Source of the DNA: Bacteroidales bacterium
Lineage (GTDB): Bacteria > Bacteroidota > Bacteroidia > Bacteroidales > UBA932
Assembly (NCBI GenBank): GCA_017437125.1
Contig: JAFSBV010000027.1
Location: 1-64,000, forward strand
Reading direction: 5' to 3'
Length of the DNA stretch: 64,000 nucleotides
Shown here: in pieces, positions 16,474 to 24,994 of the stretch
Position numbering within the stretch: the stretch's first letter is position 1
How the letters are laid out: every line of letters starts with the position of its first letter
Made by a program: the position numbers and the translations under genes
Notes under the pieces: model-generated
Told to the model about the DNA's origin: nothing
Seen by the model: only the letters and a program-made list of their open reading frames with translations
The model's database searches: none

Positions 16474-17184
16474 ATGAAGAAATCTCTTTCTTGCAGCATT
16501 TTCCTATCATTATTCATGCTGCTGTCTTCTATGAATGTTTCCGGACAGAATGTCCAGCTGCATTATGATATGGGACGTTCCTATCTGACATCGACTGTGG
16601 AGATGTTCAAGCCTGATGCAGGCGGAAGTACGTTCTTCTTTATCGATCTGAACTATGATCCGAATGTTACCGGTGCATATTTCGAGATATCAAGAGAACT
16701 CTGTTTCTGGCAGGAAAGCAAGGCTGACTGGCTTTCTGTGCATCTTGAATACAACGGAGGACTTGACACGGCAAACGGATCATATAACAACAGCTGGTTA
16801 GGAGGATTGACATATTCCGGCCATTCGGATGATTGGAGCAAGACCTGGTCCTTTTCAGCAATGTATAAGGCTATTCCGGGAACATTAAGCCTTCTTGGAA
16901 AGAAAAGCATGCATAATTTCCAGATCACAGGTGTGTGGAACATGGATTTCTTCGACCATTGGCTCTCATTCAACGGCTTCATGGATTTCTGGAAAGAGGC
17001 AAGACCTTGGCAGGGAACCGACTACATCTTCATCACAGAGCCGCAGTTGTGGGTGAATCTCAACAAACTGGAGGGATGGGAGAATATCAATCTGAGTGTC
17101 GGTACCGAGGTCGAACTTTCAGCAAATTTTGTTGCGAAGGGATTCCATGCAATGCCAACAGCAGCTCTTAAATGGACTTTCTGA
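16474..17184 (+). CDS. DUF5020 family outer-membrane protein (Tsx-like barrel)
   Basis: A 236-residue exported protein with a signal peptide ending NVSGQ near residue 25. It has many alternating aromatic strands and a C-terminal aromatic residue (ALKWTF), the pattern of an outer-membrane beta barrel. The motif YFEISRELCFWQ and the general length fit DUF5020, a family related to nucleoside-specific channel Tsx. A nucleobase or nucleoside permease remnant directly downstream fits a former nucleobase-uptake role, which is inference. Confidence 0.7.
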   Translation: MKKSLSCSIFLSLFMLLSSMNVSGQNVQLHYDMGRSYLTSTVEMFKPDAGGSTFFFIDLNYDPNVTGAYFEISRELCFWQESKADWLSVHLEYNGGLDTANGSYNNSWLGGLTYSGHSDDWSKTWSFSAMYKAIPGTLSLLGKKSMHNFQITGVWNMDFFDHWLSFNGFMDFWKEARPWQGTDYIFITEPQLWVNLNKLEGWENINLSVGTEVELSANFVAKGFHAMPTAALKWTF

Positions 17185-17205
17185 TAACTGTATAATGAAA
17201 ATCAT

Positions 17206-17301
17206 ATGCTTAAGAAACTATTCGGATTTGATTCCTTGAAGACAACAGTGAGAACGGAAATCCTTGCTGTGCTCTTCATCCTTAAGTTCATATTCATTTA
17301 G
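17206..17301 (+). pseudogene. Remnant of an NCS2/AzgA-type nucleobase permease with its middle deleted
   Basis: A 31-codon frame. The first 20 residues, MLKKLFGFDSLKTTVRTEIL, are the conserved N-terminus of guanine/hypoxanthine permeases (about 430 residues). The last residues, AVLFILKFIFI, look like the final helix of the same family. About 400 codons appear to be missing in frame, joined at a short shared ILA-like segment. It starts 21 bases after the DUF5020 gene. The match to the family C-terminus is from memory and is the weaker half of the claim. Confidence 0.55.
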
Positions 17302-17306
17302 TCTGT

Positions 17307-17820
17307 ATGAAAGTTCTGATTACGGGCTCTTCGCAAGGCATAGGCAAGGCCGTTGCCGAGATATTTCTTGAGAAGGACTCAGAATGAGGATGATATAGAA
17401 ATCAATCTCAAGTCACTGATAAAAGTGACGGAGAAATACGGCATACAGGATTCTATCCGTTCAATTCTCAATATCGGATCCGCAAGTGCTCATACCGGTT
17501 CGGAATTCCCTGAGTATTGTGCCAGCAAAGGGGGAGTCGTTGCTTATACCAAGAATGTGGCTCTCAGAGTAGCCCGCTTCGGAGCTACATGCAACAGCCT
17601 TGATCCAGGTGGCGTACTGACCCCACTAAATGACTGCGTCATCAATGACCCGGAATGCTGGAGACAGATAATGGATGAGACACCGTTGAAAAAATGGGCT
17701 ACACCTCATGAAATCGCGCAGTGGGCCTATTTCCTGACGGTAGTCAACACCTTCTGTACAGGACAGAGCATCATTGTTGACGGAGGCGAGTCCATCAATT
17801 CGAACTTCATCTGGAAGTGA
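17307..17820 (+). pseudogene. Short-chain dehydrogenase/reductase pseudogene with internal deletion and frameshift
   Basis: The ATG at 17307 opens MKVLITGSSQGIGKAVAEIF, the NAD(P)-binding start of a classical SDR, and stops at 17387. The rest of the enzyme continues in another frame from about 17380: TQNEDDIEINLKSLIKVTEK, then catalytic Ser in LNIGSASAHTGS, the YCASK motif (Tyr-x3-Lys) and a normal C-terminus ending DGGESINSNFIWK. The stretch carrying the second half of the Rossmann fold and the NNAG motif (about 60 residues) is gone. The downstream piece could still be translated from an internal start at 17353 as 155 residues but would not bind cofactor. Confidence 0.8.
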
Positions 17821-17825
17821 TGACG

Positions 17826-18290
17826 CTATTTTCGACCGGAATATGATGTCGGATAACCTTCTCCCTTCTTTGTGTTGAAGAAATCCAGTGACAGTTCTAT
17901 GGCATTCTCTGAAATTGTGCCATACAGGTCATCCACTCTATACGTGTCATAATATCCTCCCATTGCCCAAGGGGTAATGTCGTCACCTGCAAATGTCCAT
18001 GTGCCTCCATCGCTCTGAATCACAGGGACATCCATGATGGTGACATCGATTCTTACAGGCATTGATGGAACGAACTTGACCTTATGCATCATGATGTCAA
18101 CCGTATTTCCGTCAGTACTCAGCTCTGCAGATACCTTTACTCCGCTCTGTTCGAATGATTCTCCATCGTATAGAACCGTCATTTTACCTGAGAACTCAGG
18201 TGTATCTTCAGTGACTATGGTCGGTGCTTTTTCGCATGAACAGAAAAGGCATGATATTGCTGTCAGAATGCAGTAAATCTTCTTTCTCAT
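17826..18290 (-). CDS. Calycin-like lipoprotein paired with a TonB-dependent receptor
   Basis: A 154-residue lipoprotein with lipobox ISCLFCSC. The mature part is a run of beta strands (FSGKMTVLYDGESFEQSGV and VRIDVTIMDVPV) with a C-terminal YSGRK, matching the calycin-like domain proteins of Bacteroidales. The ATG at 18290 overlaps the stop of the receptor gene as ATGA, so I prefer it to an upstream ATG at 18317. It may bind the ligand imported by the receptor, by analogy with other receptor/lipoprotein pairs; the ligand is unknown. Confidence 0.72.
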   Translation of the reverse strand: MRKKIYCILTAISCLFCSCEKAPTIVTEDTPEFSGKMTVLYDGESFEQSGVKVSAELSTDGNTVDIMMHKVKFVPSMPVRIDVTIMDVPVIQSDGGTWTFAGDDITPWAMGGYYDTYRVDDLYGTISENAIELSLDFFNTKKGEGYPTSYSGRK

Positions 18291-20623
18291 AAATTTATCC
18301 TTATACCTGCCGTCCACCTGAAAGGCTTGCCTCTCTGGAAGAAGGAGTTTCCTACTGATTTGAAATAAAATACGTTATAATCTTCATTGGTGAGATTGTC
18401 CATTCTCAGTCTCAGGTCAAACCACTTGAACCCGAGAGTCATGTCAGTGCCAAGCTGTATCACTGCAGGTTCCACGAGAGTGTTGGCTTCATCCCACCAG
18501 ATCCTTCCTATCGCACTGCAGTCAGCGTTGATTGAAAGACTACGGAAACCATCCTTATGAAAACTGAAAGTATATCCAGCCCTCGCGCTGAATGTCTGTT
18601 CAGGTGAATATGGTATCCTGTTACCGCTGTAATCTGCGTTTCCGTTGTCATATTCCGTAAACCTTGCATCGGTATATCCGTATGAGGCGGAAACTGCCAG
18701 GCCGGCAATTTCATATGAAGCAGATGCCTCTGCACCCACGCTTCGCGAGCGTCCGACATTTGCCATCATTCTTCCTGTTGACTCTCCCGGAGGGAAGAGG
18801 GTGATCTGCTGATCTTTGCAATTGATGAGGAATACGGAAGCCGCTCCATGGAAATGCCCCGTGTTCCTGATATCTATATTTGCTCCTATCTCATAATTCC
18901 ATGCCTTCTCCGGACGGTATGCCGTGTCTTCAGCCTTTACAGCCGCACCTGCATCATCCATATATACTCCCAGATCGGCCATGAGTCCGTTCATCATCAT
19001 GTTCTGAAGTATGTCTGAGAATATCTGAGTGTTGAAGCCTCCGCTTCTGTATCCTTTTGATATCGAGGCAAATGCATGTGCGCTTCCGTTTCCTCCGAGG
19101 TCTCCCATGTCATATGTCAATGATACTTTCGGAAGAACTTCGACATAGTGGTTGTCTGTCCTTCCCTTATAGAGAGTCTCGAATTTCTTCCAGTCTTTCA
19201 TCGTAGGCTTGAAACGATAGTTTATCTCAGCATCACTGCAGTAACTCATTATGTTTCCCTCGTAATCCAGTCTGATTCCAGCGGTGAGGAGGAATCTGCC
19301 GAAGCTGAAATATGATTCGTGGTAAGCGGCTGCTCCGAACGTATGTATTCCGAAGAGACTGCCTATCGGGAAACTCTCCTCAAGAATGGCGAGAGGAGCA
19401 TCATGGCCTCCTGCAATATCATCCGGTATATTGGAATTGGCATTTCCAAGTATGAGTTCATCTATTCCGTCCTTCTTGAAAACGACAGGTGCGGACATCC
19501 TGTTGAATTTCCAGAATGCGAATGCACCGCTCTGCCAGTTCCACCATTCCGTTTTCCATCCCTCCTTGGGTTTCAGTACAATCTCCTGGGTTAGTGCACC
19601 CTCCTTCTGACTCTGTGTCAAGGTGAACATCGATCGTGGAGTGAAGTCCTGGTCCATATCCATCCTGTCCAGAAGCAGCTGGATCGCCGATATGCTGTTC
19701 AATATGTAATCAGAAGACTCTTTACGCAGTTTTACTGCTTCGTTGATATAGAAACGGCGGTATGAACAGATGTCGTTATATGATGTCTCCATAAGTTCGC
19801 CGCTGACCGTGTCATATTTCCTGTATGGCCAGCCTCCCTGCGTCAGAGCTCCGGCAGATAAGATGTTTTCGAAATAGACCTCCGGACTTATCCTTTTTTC
19901 TATTCTAAGTCTCATGGACAGACCGTCAAAAGGATCGCATTTCTCTCCGGTAAACGAGTTCGTATAGAATCCGTCGGAATGCCTGAAACCGATACCTCCT
20001 CCGATGGCCAATCCATTCTCAGTCTTTCTGTAAACAGAGGCCCTTGCTGTGAGAGTGCTGGCAGAACCATATTCAAACCCGGCCCTCACTCCTTCAAATA
20101 CAGAGGGAGAAAGAGTATTGAGAGACAAGACTCCGCACATCGAGTTACGTCCGTAAAGAGTGCCTTGAGGACCTCTGAAAAGGTCAGCGTGGCGGATGTC
20201 GAGCATATCCATGTCATAGGCATTCTTGTTCAGTACCGGAACATCGTCCACATAGAGTCCGAGTACAGGATTCTCCATTCTGGATCCGAATCCGCGCAGA
20301 TATATTGACGAGGTCATTGCAGACCCGTATTCGGGAATATGGAGGTTTGGAACGACCGCTGAAAGTCTTTTAGGTGAGTCGATGCCCCTGTCTTCCAGCT
20401 CGTCAAGATACAGGACCGAGACAGGTGCAGCCATCCTTTCAAGAGGCACGGCCTGCTTGACTGAGGTCTCTATGAATGAAGACGACAAAGTATCATCCAT
20501 CTCCCTTTCTGTCAAAGGCAGTGACAATAAAACTGATATGATGGTTGTCAGAATCACGAACCAACAAAGATAGCGATGTTGACTGATAATTCCAAGAAAA
20601 CAACCTCCTGCACCCTTCTGCAC
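18287..20623 (-). CDS. TonB-dependent outer-membrane receptor
   Basis: A 778-residue outer-membrane transporter powered by TonB. After an N-terminal hydrophobic export segment (about 18-37) comes the plug: VSVLYLDELEDRGIDSPKRL, SIYLRGFGSRMENPVLGLYV and LFRGPQGTLYGRNSMCGVL. The barrel continues to a terminal strand ending FRWTAGIRINL. It lacks the N-terminal carboxypeptidase-regulatory-like domain of SusC proteins and is not followed by SusD, so it probably imports something other than a large glycan (metal chelate, haem or vitamin). The calycin-like lipoprotein gene overlaps its end by 4 bases. Confidence 0.9.
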   Translation of the reverse strand: MQKGAGGCFLGIISQHRYLCWFVILTTIISVLLSLPLTEREMDDTLSSSFIETSVKQAVPLERMAAPVSVLYLDELEDRGIDSPKRLSAVVPNLHIPEYGSAMTSSIYLRGFGSRMENPVLGLYVDDVPVLNKNAYDMDMLDIRHADLFRGPQGTLYGRNSMCGVLSLNTLSPSVFEGVRAGFEYGSASTLTARASVYRKTENGLAIGGGIGFRHSDGFYTNSFTGEKCDPFDGLSMRLRIEKRISPEVYFENILSAGALTQGGWPYRKYDTVSGELMETSYNDICSYRRFYINEAVKLRKESSDYILNSISAIQLLLDRMDMDQDFTPRSMFTLTQSQKEGALTQEIVLKPKEGWKTEWWNWQSGAFAFWKFNRMSAPVVFKKDGIDELILGNANSNIPDDIAGGHDAPLAILEESFPIGSLFGIHTFGAAAYHESYFSFGRFLLTAGIRLDYEGNIMSYCSDAEINYRFKPTMKDWKKFETLYKGRTDNHYVEVLPKVSLTYDMGDLGGNGSAHAFASISKGYRSGGFNTQIFSDILQNMMMNGLMADLGVYMDDAGAAVKAEDTAYRPEKAWNYEIGANIDIRNTGHFHGAASVFLINCKDQQITLFPPGESTGRMMANVGRSRSVGAEASASYEIAGLAVSASYGYTDARFTEYDNGNADYSGNRIPYSPEQTFSARAGYTFSFHKDGFRSLSINADCSAIGRIWWDEANTLVEPAVIQLGTDMTLGFKWFDLRLRMDNLTNEDYNVFYFKSVGNSFFQRGKPFRWTAGIRINL

Positions 20624-20681
20624 CCTCTTCTGATTTGCGTATGAAATATTTTTTTACAACATTTGCATATATACAGATTAT

Positions 20682-21419
20682 ATGGTTATGGACTCGAAGG
20701 TATTATGTTCTGATGGAGACCCTATGGGTGCGGCAATATATGATTATCATCGAAACGGCAAGGCCGGTACACTGGTTGTGCGCTCGTCGATGTTTGAAGA
20801 TGATGAAATTCCTGTGAACGATCTTTTCCGGGATTTTTCACAGATGCCGGAACTGGAAAGGATCGCCCTGGAGGAGGCTCACGGATCTGTTCTTGATGTC
20901 GGTGCAGGCAGCGGCTGTCATAGCCTTGCTTTGAAGCAGATGGGGAAAGATGTCGTTGCGATTGACATTTCCCCGCTTTCCGTAGAGGTGATGAAAGAGA
21001 GGGGAATTGATGCAAGACAGGTGAATCTTTATGATGAATCCTTCTCAGATCGTTTCGATACGGTCCTCATGCTGATGAACGGCACAGGAATCATAGGTAC
21101 TCTGGATAATATGCCTTCCTTCTTTGCCCGTATGAGGCAGCTCCTGAAACCTGGAGGATGCGTGCTTGTGGATTCAAGTGACCTCCGTTATCTTTTTGAA
21201 GAGGAAGACGGAAGTCTGATGATAGACCTTGCAGACGACTATTATGGCCAGCTGGATTATCAGATGTTGTATGAAGGTGTCGAAGGAGAGCCTTTCGACT
21301 GGCTTTATGTCGATTTCGATACCCTGGCCTTCTATGCAGAGGAGAACGGTTTCAGGGCCGAACTCGTGGCTGAGGGAGATCATTACGATTATCTTGCCCG
21401 TCTGACAGTCTTGCCTTGA
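20682..21419 (+). CDS. Class I SAM-dependent methyltransferase
   Basis: A 245-residue cytoplasmic protein with the Rossmann methyltransferase core. Motif I is VLDVGAGSGCHSLAL (about 71-85), the acidic end of strand 2 is VVAIDISPLS, and motif IV-like LLKPGGCVLVDSSDL lies near 150. The substrate is not readable. Its last 31 bases overlap the convergent metallophosphoesterase gene. Confidence 0.86.
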   Translation: MVMDSKVLCSDGDPMGAAIYDYHRNGKAGTLVVRSSMFEDDEIPVNDLFRDFSQMPELERIALEEAHGSVLDVGAGSGCHSLALKQMGKDVVAIDISPLSVEVMKERGIDARQVNLYDESFSDRFDTVLMLMNGTGIIGTLDNMPSFFARMRQLLKPGGCVLVDSSDLRYLFEEEDGSLMIDLADDYYGQLDYQMLYEGVEGEPFDWLYVDFDTLAFYAEENGFRAELVAEGDHYDYLARLTVLP

Positions 21420-22396
21420 TTTCTTCTCAGAGTAATCAATGTGATTTCCGGTGGGGTTCCGATCCTTGCCGGGAATATGGTTTCTCCCAGACCGGTATTT
21501 ACATAAAGATACTGGCCATCATTCCTGTATAACCCTCTGTACTGCCTGAACATATATCTGCTCGGACTCCATCCGAACAGAGAGAACTGCATTGCGTGCG
21601 TATGACCTGAAAGCATCAGTGGATAGTCCTTGCCGATAACCTCTGCATCCCAATGCATCGGATCATGGCTCAGAAGTATCCTGAACATGCCCTCTGTGCC
21701 TCCTGACGCTTCGGAAAGGTTTCCCTTTGACGGGAAATGACTTGAAGGTGAGGTGTTCTCGACTCCGATCACTGCGATGGAATCACTGCCTCTGGTCAAT
21801 ATCAGATTCTCATCAAGAAGGATATTCCATCCCATTTCCTTTTCCTTCCTTATGACATTATCGACACTGTCCTTCATGCTTCCAGCTTCTCTTGGATCGC
21901 CATATATGCAATAGTCGTGATTCCCCAGGACAGAGACCGTGCCGTCTTTTGACCTGATCGAGCCAAGGATTTCCGACAGGTCATCAAGTTCTCCGGATCC
22001 CATTGTAATGATGTCTCCGGTAAATGCCGTAAGGTCGGCATTCAGGGAATTTATCTTCCTGACGGCTCTTTTCAGGGACTCCGGCCTTTTCATGAATGAC
22101 CTTGCATGGATGTCGGATATATGTACTATCCTGTATCTGTCAAATGATGACGGAAGGTCATCAAAGCCTATTTCAACCTCCTTTACCTGATATATATTCC
22201 TTTCAATCAGCATTCCATAAGCCATCAGTACAGGGGGAAGGGCAAGGGAGAGAAGTCCCCATAGAAATGCTTTCTTGAAGGATATATCAGAAAAGATCTT
22301 CAGGAGGCCACAGACTGCAAGATCAAGGAGGACCAGGACAATCCAGCTGATAAAAAGTATTCCAATTATAGATATTAGTTCGATATTCATCTTCAT
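21389..22396 (-). CDS. Membrane-anchored metallophosphoesterase (YkuE-like)
   Basis: A 335-residue phosphoesterase. Two hydrophobic helices at about 5-60 anchor it. The dimetal motifs are in order: VHISDIHARS, TAFTGDII, SVLGNHDYCIYG, LLSHDP and LSGHTHAMQFSLFGW. Related proteins act on UDP-diacylglucosamine or other lipid phosphates, but the substrate here is unknown. A longer frame starts at 22639, but a promoter at 22416-22446 and loss of similarity favour the ATG at 22396. Confidence 0.87.
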   Translation of the reverse strand: MKMNIELISIIGILFISWIVLVLLDLAVCGLLKIFSDISFKKAFLWGLLSLALPPVLMAYGMLIERNIYQVKEVEIGFDDLPSSFDRYRIVHISDIHARSFMKRPESLKRAVRKINSLNADLTAFTGDIITMGSGELDDLSEILGSIRSKDGTVSVLGNHDYCIYGDPREAGSMKDSVDNVIRKEKEMGWNILLDENLILTRGSDSIAVIGVENTSPSSHFPSKGNLSEASGGTEGMFRILLSHDPMHWDAEVIGKDYPLMLSGHTHAMQFSLFGWSPSRYMFRQYRGLYRNDGQYLYVNTGLGETIFPARIGTPPEITLITLRRNQGKTVRRAR

Positions 22397-22415
22397 TACA
22401 TTGTCATTGAAGCCA

Positions 22416-22446
22416 CAAAAATAGCAAATCAATAGCCAAATCCAAT
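22416..22446 (-). promoter_or_regulatory. Promoter of the metallophosphoesterase gene
   Basis: Minus strand: ATTG, 19 bases, TATTTTTG (-7 at 22423-22416). One mismatch in the -33 box. It fixes the start of the gene at or after 22396. Confidence 0.55.
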
Positions 22447-22496
22447 TCATGTAGCACGATAAATGTAATTCAGCGAGACGGTTAGTAAGTGTAAAT

Positions 22497-24875
22497 ATGA
22501 AACGTCTTTTCATTGTTCTTGCCATGATTTCGGCAAGTGCGGCATTTGAGGCTGCTGCCCAGACTGACGGATACTCTGTCAGCGGGCGTGTAATCGACCG
22601 TCTCACCCGTGAGGGTATTCCATATGCGGCGGTAATCATAGTAGGAGTCGATGGCTCCGGTGTTCTTGCAGACTCGACAGGAGTCTTTACCTTGCAGAAA
22701 GTGAAACCGGGTATCAGTCAGTTCTCAGCGATTCAGCTGGGATATCGTACAACAGTCACTCCCGAATACAGGATTTCCCCATATACACCTTACATAGAAA
22801 TAGAAATGGATCAGGATGCAACGGAGATAGCGGCTTCTACAGTCCGGCCTTCGCCATTTCTCCGGAGTGTGGAAAGCCCTGTGAGCGTCAGGACGATCAG
22901 TGTAGGTGACATCGAAAAGATACCGGGAGCGAACAAGGATGTGGCAAGGATAGTCCGTTCATATCCTGGTGTTTCATACTCTCCTATAGGATATCGCAAT
23001 GATCTGATAGTCAGAGGTGGAGGCCCTTCTGAGAATGTATTCTTTGTCGATGGCATAGAGATCCCGAACATCAATCATTTCGCTACCCAGGGAGCTTCCG
23101 GAGGTCCTGTGAGCATTCTCAATTCCGACCTTATCCGCGAAATCAGCTTCTATACCGGTTCCTTCCCCGCAAACAGAGGCGGAGCCCTGAGCTCGGTCAT
23201 GGATATTACGCTTAAGGACGGAAATCCGGAAAAACAGGCTTTCAAGGCTACCATAGGAGCATCAGAGGTCGGTGTCAGTGCAAGCGGCCATATTGGAAAC
23301 AAGACCACATACATCGCATCTGTAAGACAGTCATATCTCCAGCTGCTTTTCAAGCTTCTGGGTCTCCCGATGCTTCCTAACTATATCGACGGTCAGGTCA
23401 AGTTCAAGACAAAGATCGACAGCCGCAACGAAATAATGTATATTGGTCTTGCCGGTTTTGACAATATGAAGCTCAGTGATAAGCCAGATGATGCCGGTGA
23501 CGAGTATCTTCTCAGTTATCTTCCGAAACTCAGGCAGGAGACATTCACTGTCGGAACCTCCTACAGACATTTCGGTGACGGTCATGTCCAGACTTACAGT
23601 CTCAGCTACAGTTATCTTAACAACAGGAATCATAAATATATGAACAATGATGAAAGTTCTGCCGAGAACATCATTCTGGAGGGCAGTGCTCTTGAAGGAA
23701 AGGCACAGGCACGCTTCGAAAACAGATCGTATATCGGCTCATGGACTTTGCGCGAGGGTGCTGAACTCAGTTTCAGACATTACGATGGCGATGTCTATCG
23801 CAGGCTGACTGACGGATCTTCACTTGACTATGCGACCGATCTCGGCATCTTCGGCCTTGGAATGTTCGTATCGGCCGATTACAAGTCTCCGGGCGGAAAA
23901 TTCAACACATCAATCGGGATCAGAACCGACGGAAGCACCTTTTCCCAAAAGACCGCCAAGGTGTGGAGACAGCTTTCTCCGCGTGCCTCCGTGTCATATC
24001 TGCCGTGGAAGAACTGGTCTTTCAATGCTAGTGCCGGATTATATCATCAGCTTCCTCCTTTGACGGCTCTCAGCTATCGTGATGCGGATGGGAATATGGT
24101 AAACAAGGAACTGGATTACATGAGGGTGATCTCAGCTGCAGCAGGAGCTGACTGGAAGCTTCGTGACAGGCTTTTCATTGGTCTGGAGGCATTCTACAAG
24201 CAATTCCTTGACATTCCTCTGTCGGTAGCTACTTCCGTTCCTCTGACCTGCATAGGAGCAGATTACGGCAGCATAGGTGAGGAACCTCTTGTTTCATCTG
24301 CTCAGGGACGCTCATATGGAGCAGAGCTTCTTGTGAGATGGCTTATCCCGGACAAGGTTACCCTGATCGGTTCGGCGACACTTTACAAAAGTGAATACCG
24401 CAGTTCCGAAGATGCGGACTATATTCCGTCGGCCTGGGACAACAGATTCATCATGAATCTCAGTGCCGTATATGAATTTCCGCGGTACTGGAGTATCGGT
24501 GCAAAGGCAAGTGCCATCGGAGGAGCACCTTACACTCCATATGATGAGGATGCATCTTCAAGGAAACTCGTTTGGGACGCGACAGGAAGACCTGTCTATG
24601 ATTACACCCGTTATAACGGAGAACGTCTTGAGCCGTATTTCCAGCTTGATCTCCGAGTTGACAAGAACTTCTATTTCAAGAAGTGGACTCTTGGACTTTA
24701 TCTGGATCTTCAGAATGTCACTTTCAGCAAGATCCGTCAGCCTGACGCGTATCTGAGTACTGGTGAGATCGTAAATCCCGAAGACCTTCCTGTCGATCAG
24801 CGCTATGCCTTGGAGACACTTGAACTGTGGAGCGGAACTATAGTTCCGGCGATAGGTGTGACTGCCGAATTCTGA
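22497..24875 (+). CDS. TonB-dependent receptor with carboxypeptidase-regulatory-like domain
   Basis: A 792-residue outer-membrane receptor. A signal peptide (ending EAAAQ near 22) precedes a carboxypeptidase-regulatory-like domain (about 27-105: YSVSGRVIDRLTREGIPYAA). The plug has GANKDVARIVRSYPGVSYSP, LIVRGGGPSENVFFVDGIEI and FYTGSFPANRGGALSSVMDI. The barrel ends VPAIGVTAEF. No SusD-like gene follows, so it is a stand-alone receptor with unknown cargo. It is divergent from the metallophosphoesterase gene. Confidence 0.9.
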   Translation: MKRLFIVLAMISASAAFEAAAQTDGYSVSGRVIDRLTREGIPYAAVIIVGVDGSGVLADSTGVFTLQKVKPGISQFSAIQLGYRTTVTPEYRISPYTPYIEIEMDQDATEIAASTVRPSPFLRSVESPVSVRTISVGDIEKIPGANKDVARIVRSYPGVSYSPIGYRNDLIVRGGGPSENVFFVDGIEIPNINHFATQGASGGPVSILNSDLIREISFYTGSFPANRGGALSSVMDITLKDGNPEKQAFKATIGASEVGVSASGHIGNKTTYIASVRQSYLQLLFKLLGLPMLPNYIDGQVKFKTKIDSRNEIMYIGLAGFDNMKLSDKPDDAGDEYLLSYLPKLRQETFTVGTSYRHFGDGHVQTYSLSYSYLNNRNHKYMNNDESSAENIILEGSALEGKAQARFENRSYIGSWTLREGAELSFRHYDGDVYRRLTDGSSLDYATDLGIFGLGMFVSADYKSPGGKFNTSIGIRTDGSTFSQKTAKVWRQLSPRASVSYLPWKNWSFNASAGLYHQLPPLTALSYRDADGNMVNKELDYMRVISAAAGADWKLRDRLFIGLEAFYKQFLDIPLSVATSVPLTCIGADYGSIGEEPLVSSAQGRSYGAELLVRWLIPDKVTLIGSATLYKSEYRSSEDADYIPSAWDNRFIMNLSAVYEFPRYWSIGAKASAIGGAPYTPYDEDASSRKLVWDATGRPVYDYTRYNGERLEPYFQLDLRVDKNFYFKKWTLGLYLDLQNVTFSKIRQPDAYLSTGEIVNPEDLPVDQRYALETLELWSGTIVPAIGVTAEF

Positions 24876-24935
24876 CCGTTATGGCACCTTTGGCAAATTA
24901 AATCAACTTTTCGGACAACGAATGGAATAATTCCC

Positions 24936-24943
24936 TATATTTG
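24936..24943 (+). promoter_or_regulatory. -7 promoter box of nhaA
   Basis: TATATTTG, an exact -7 match, about 52 bases before the ATG at 24995. The -33 region is not convincing. Confidence 0.45.
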
Positions 24944-24994
24944 CGGCCGTTTTGCAGTATAGCAAGTTAAGTGTCATTAATAATTAGCGGAATT

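Noticed and set aside
22397..22639. N-terminal extension of the metallophosphoesterase
   Set aside because: A promoter lies inside it and the extra residues do not look like protein of this family.
18287..24875. SusC/SusD polysaccharide utilisation locus
   Set aside because: Neither TonB-dependent receptor has a SusD-like lipoprotein beside it, so calling either a PUL is unsupported.
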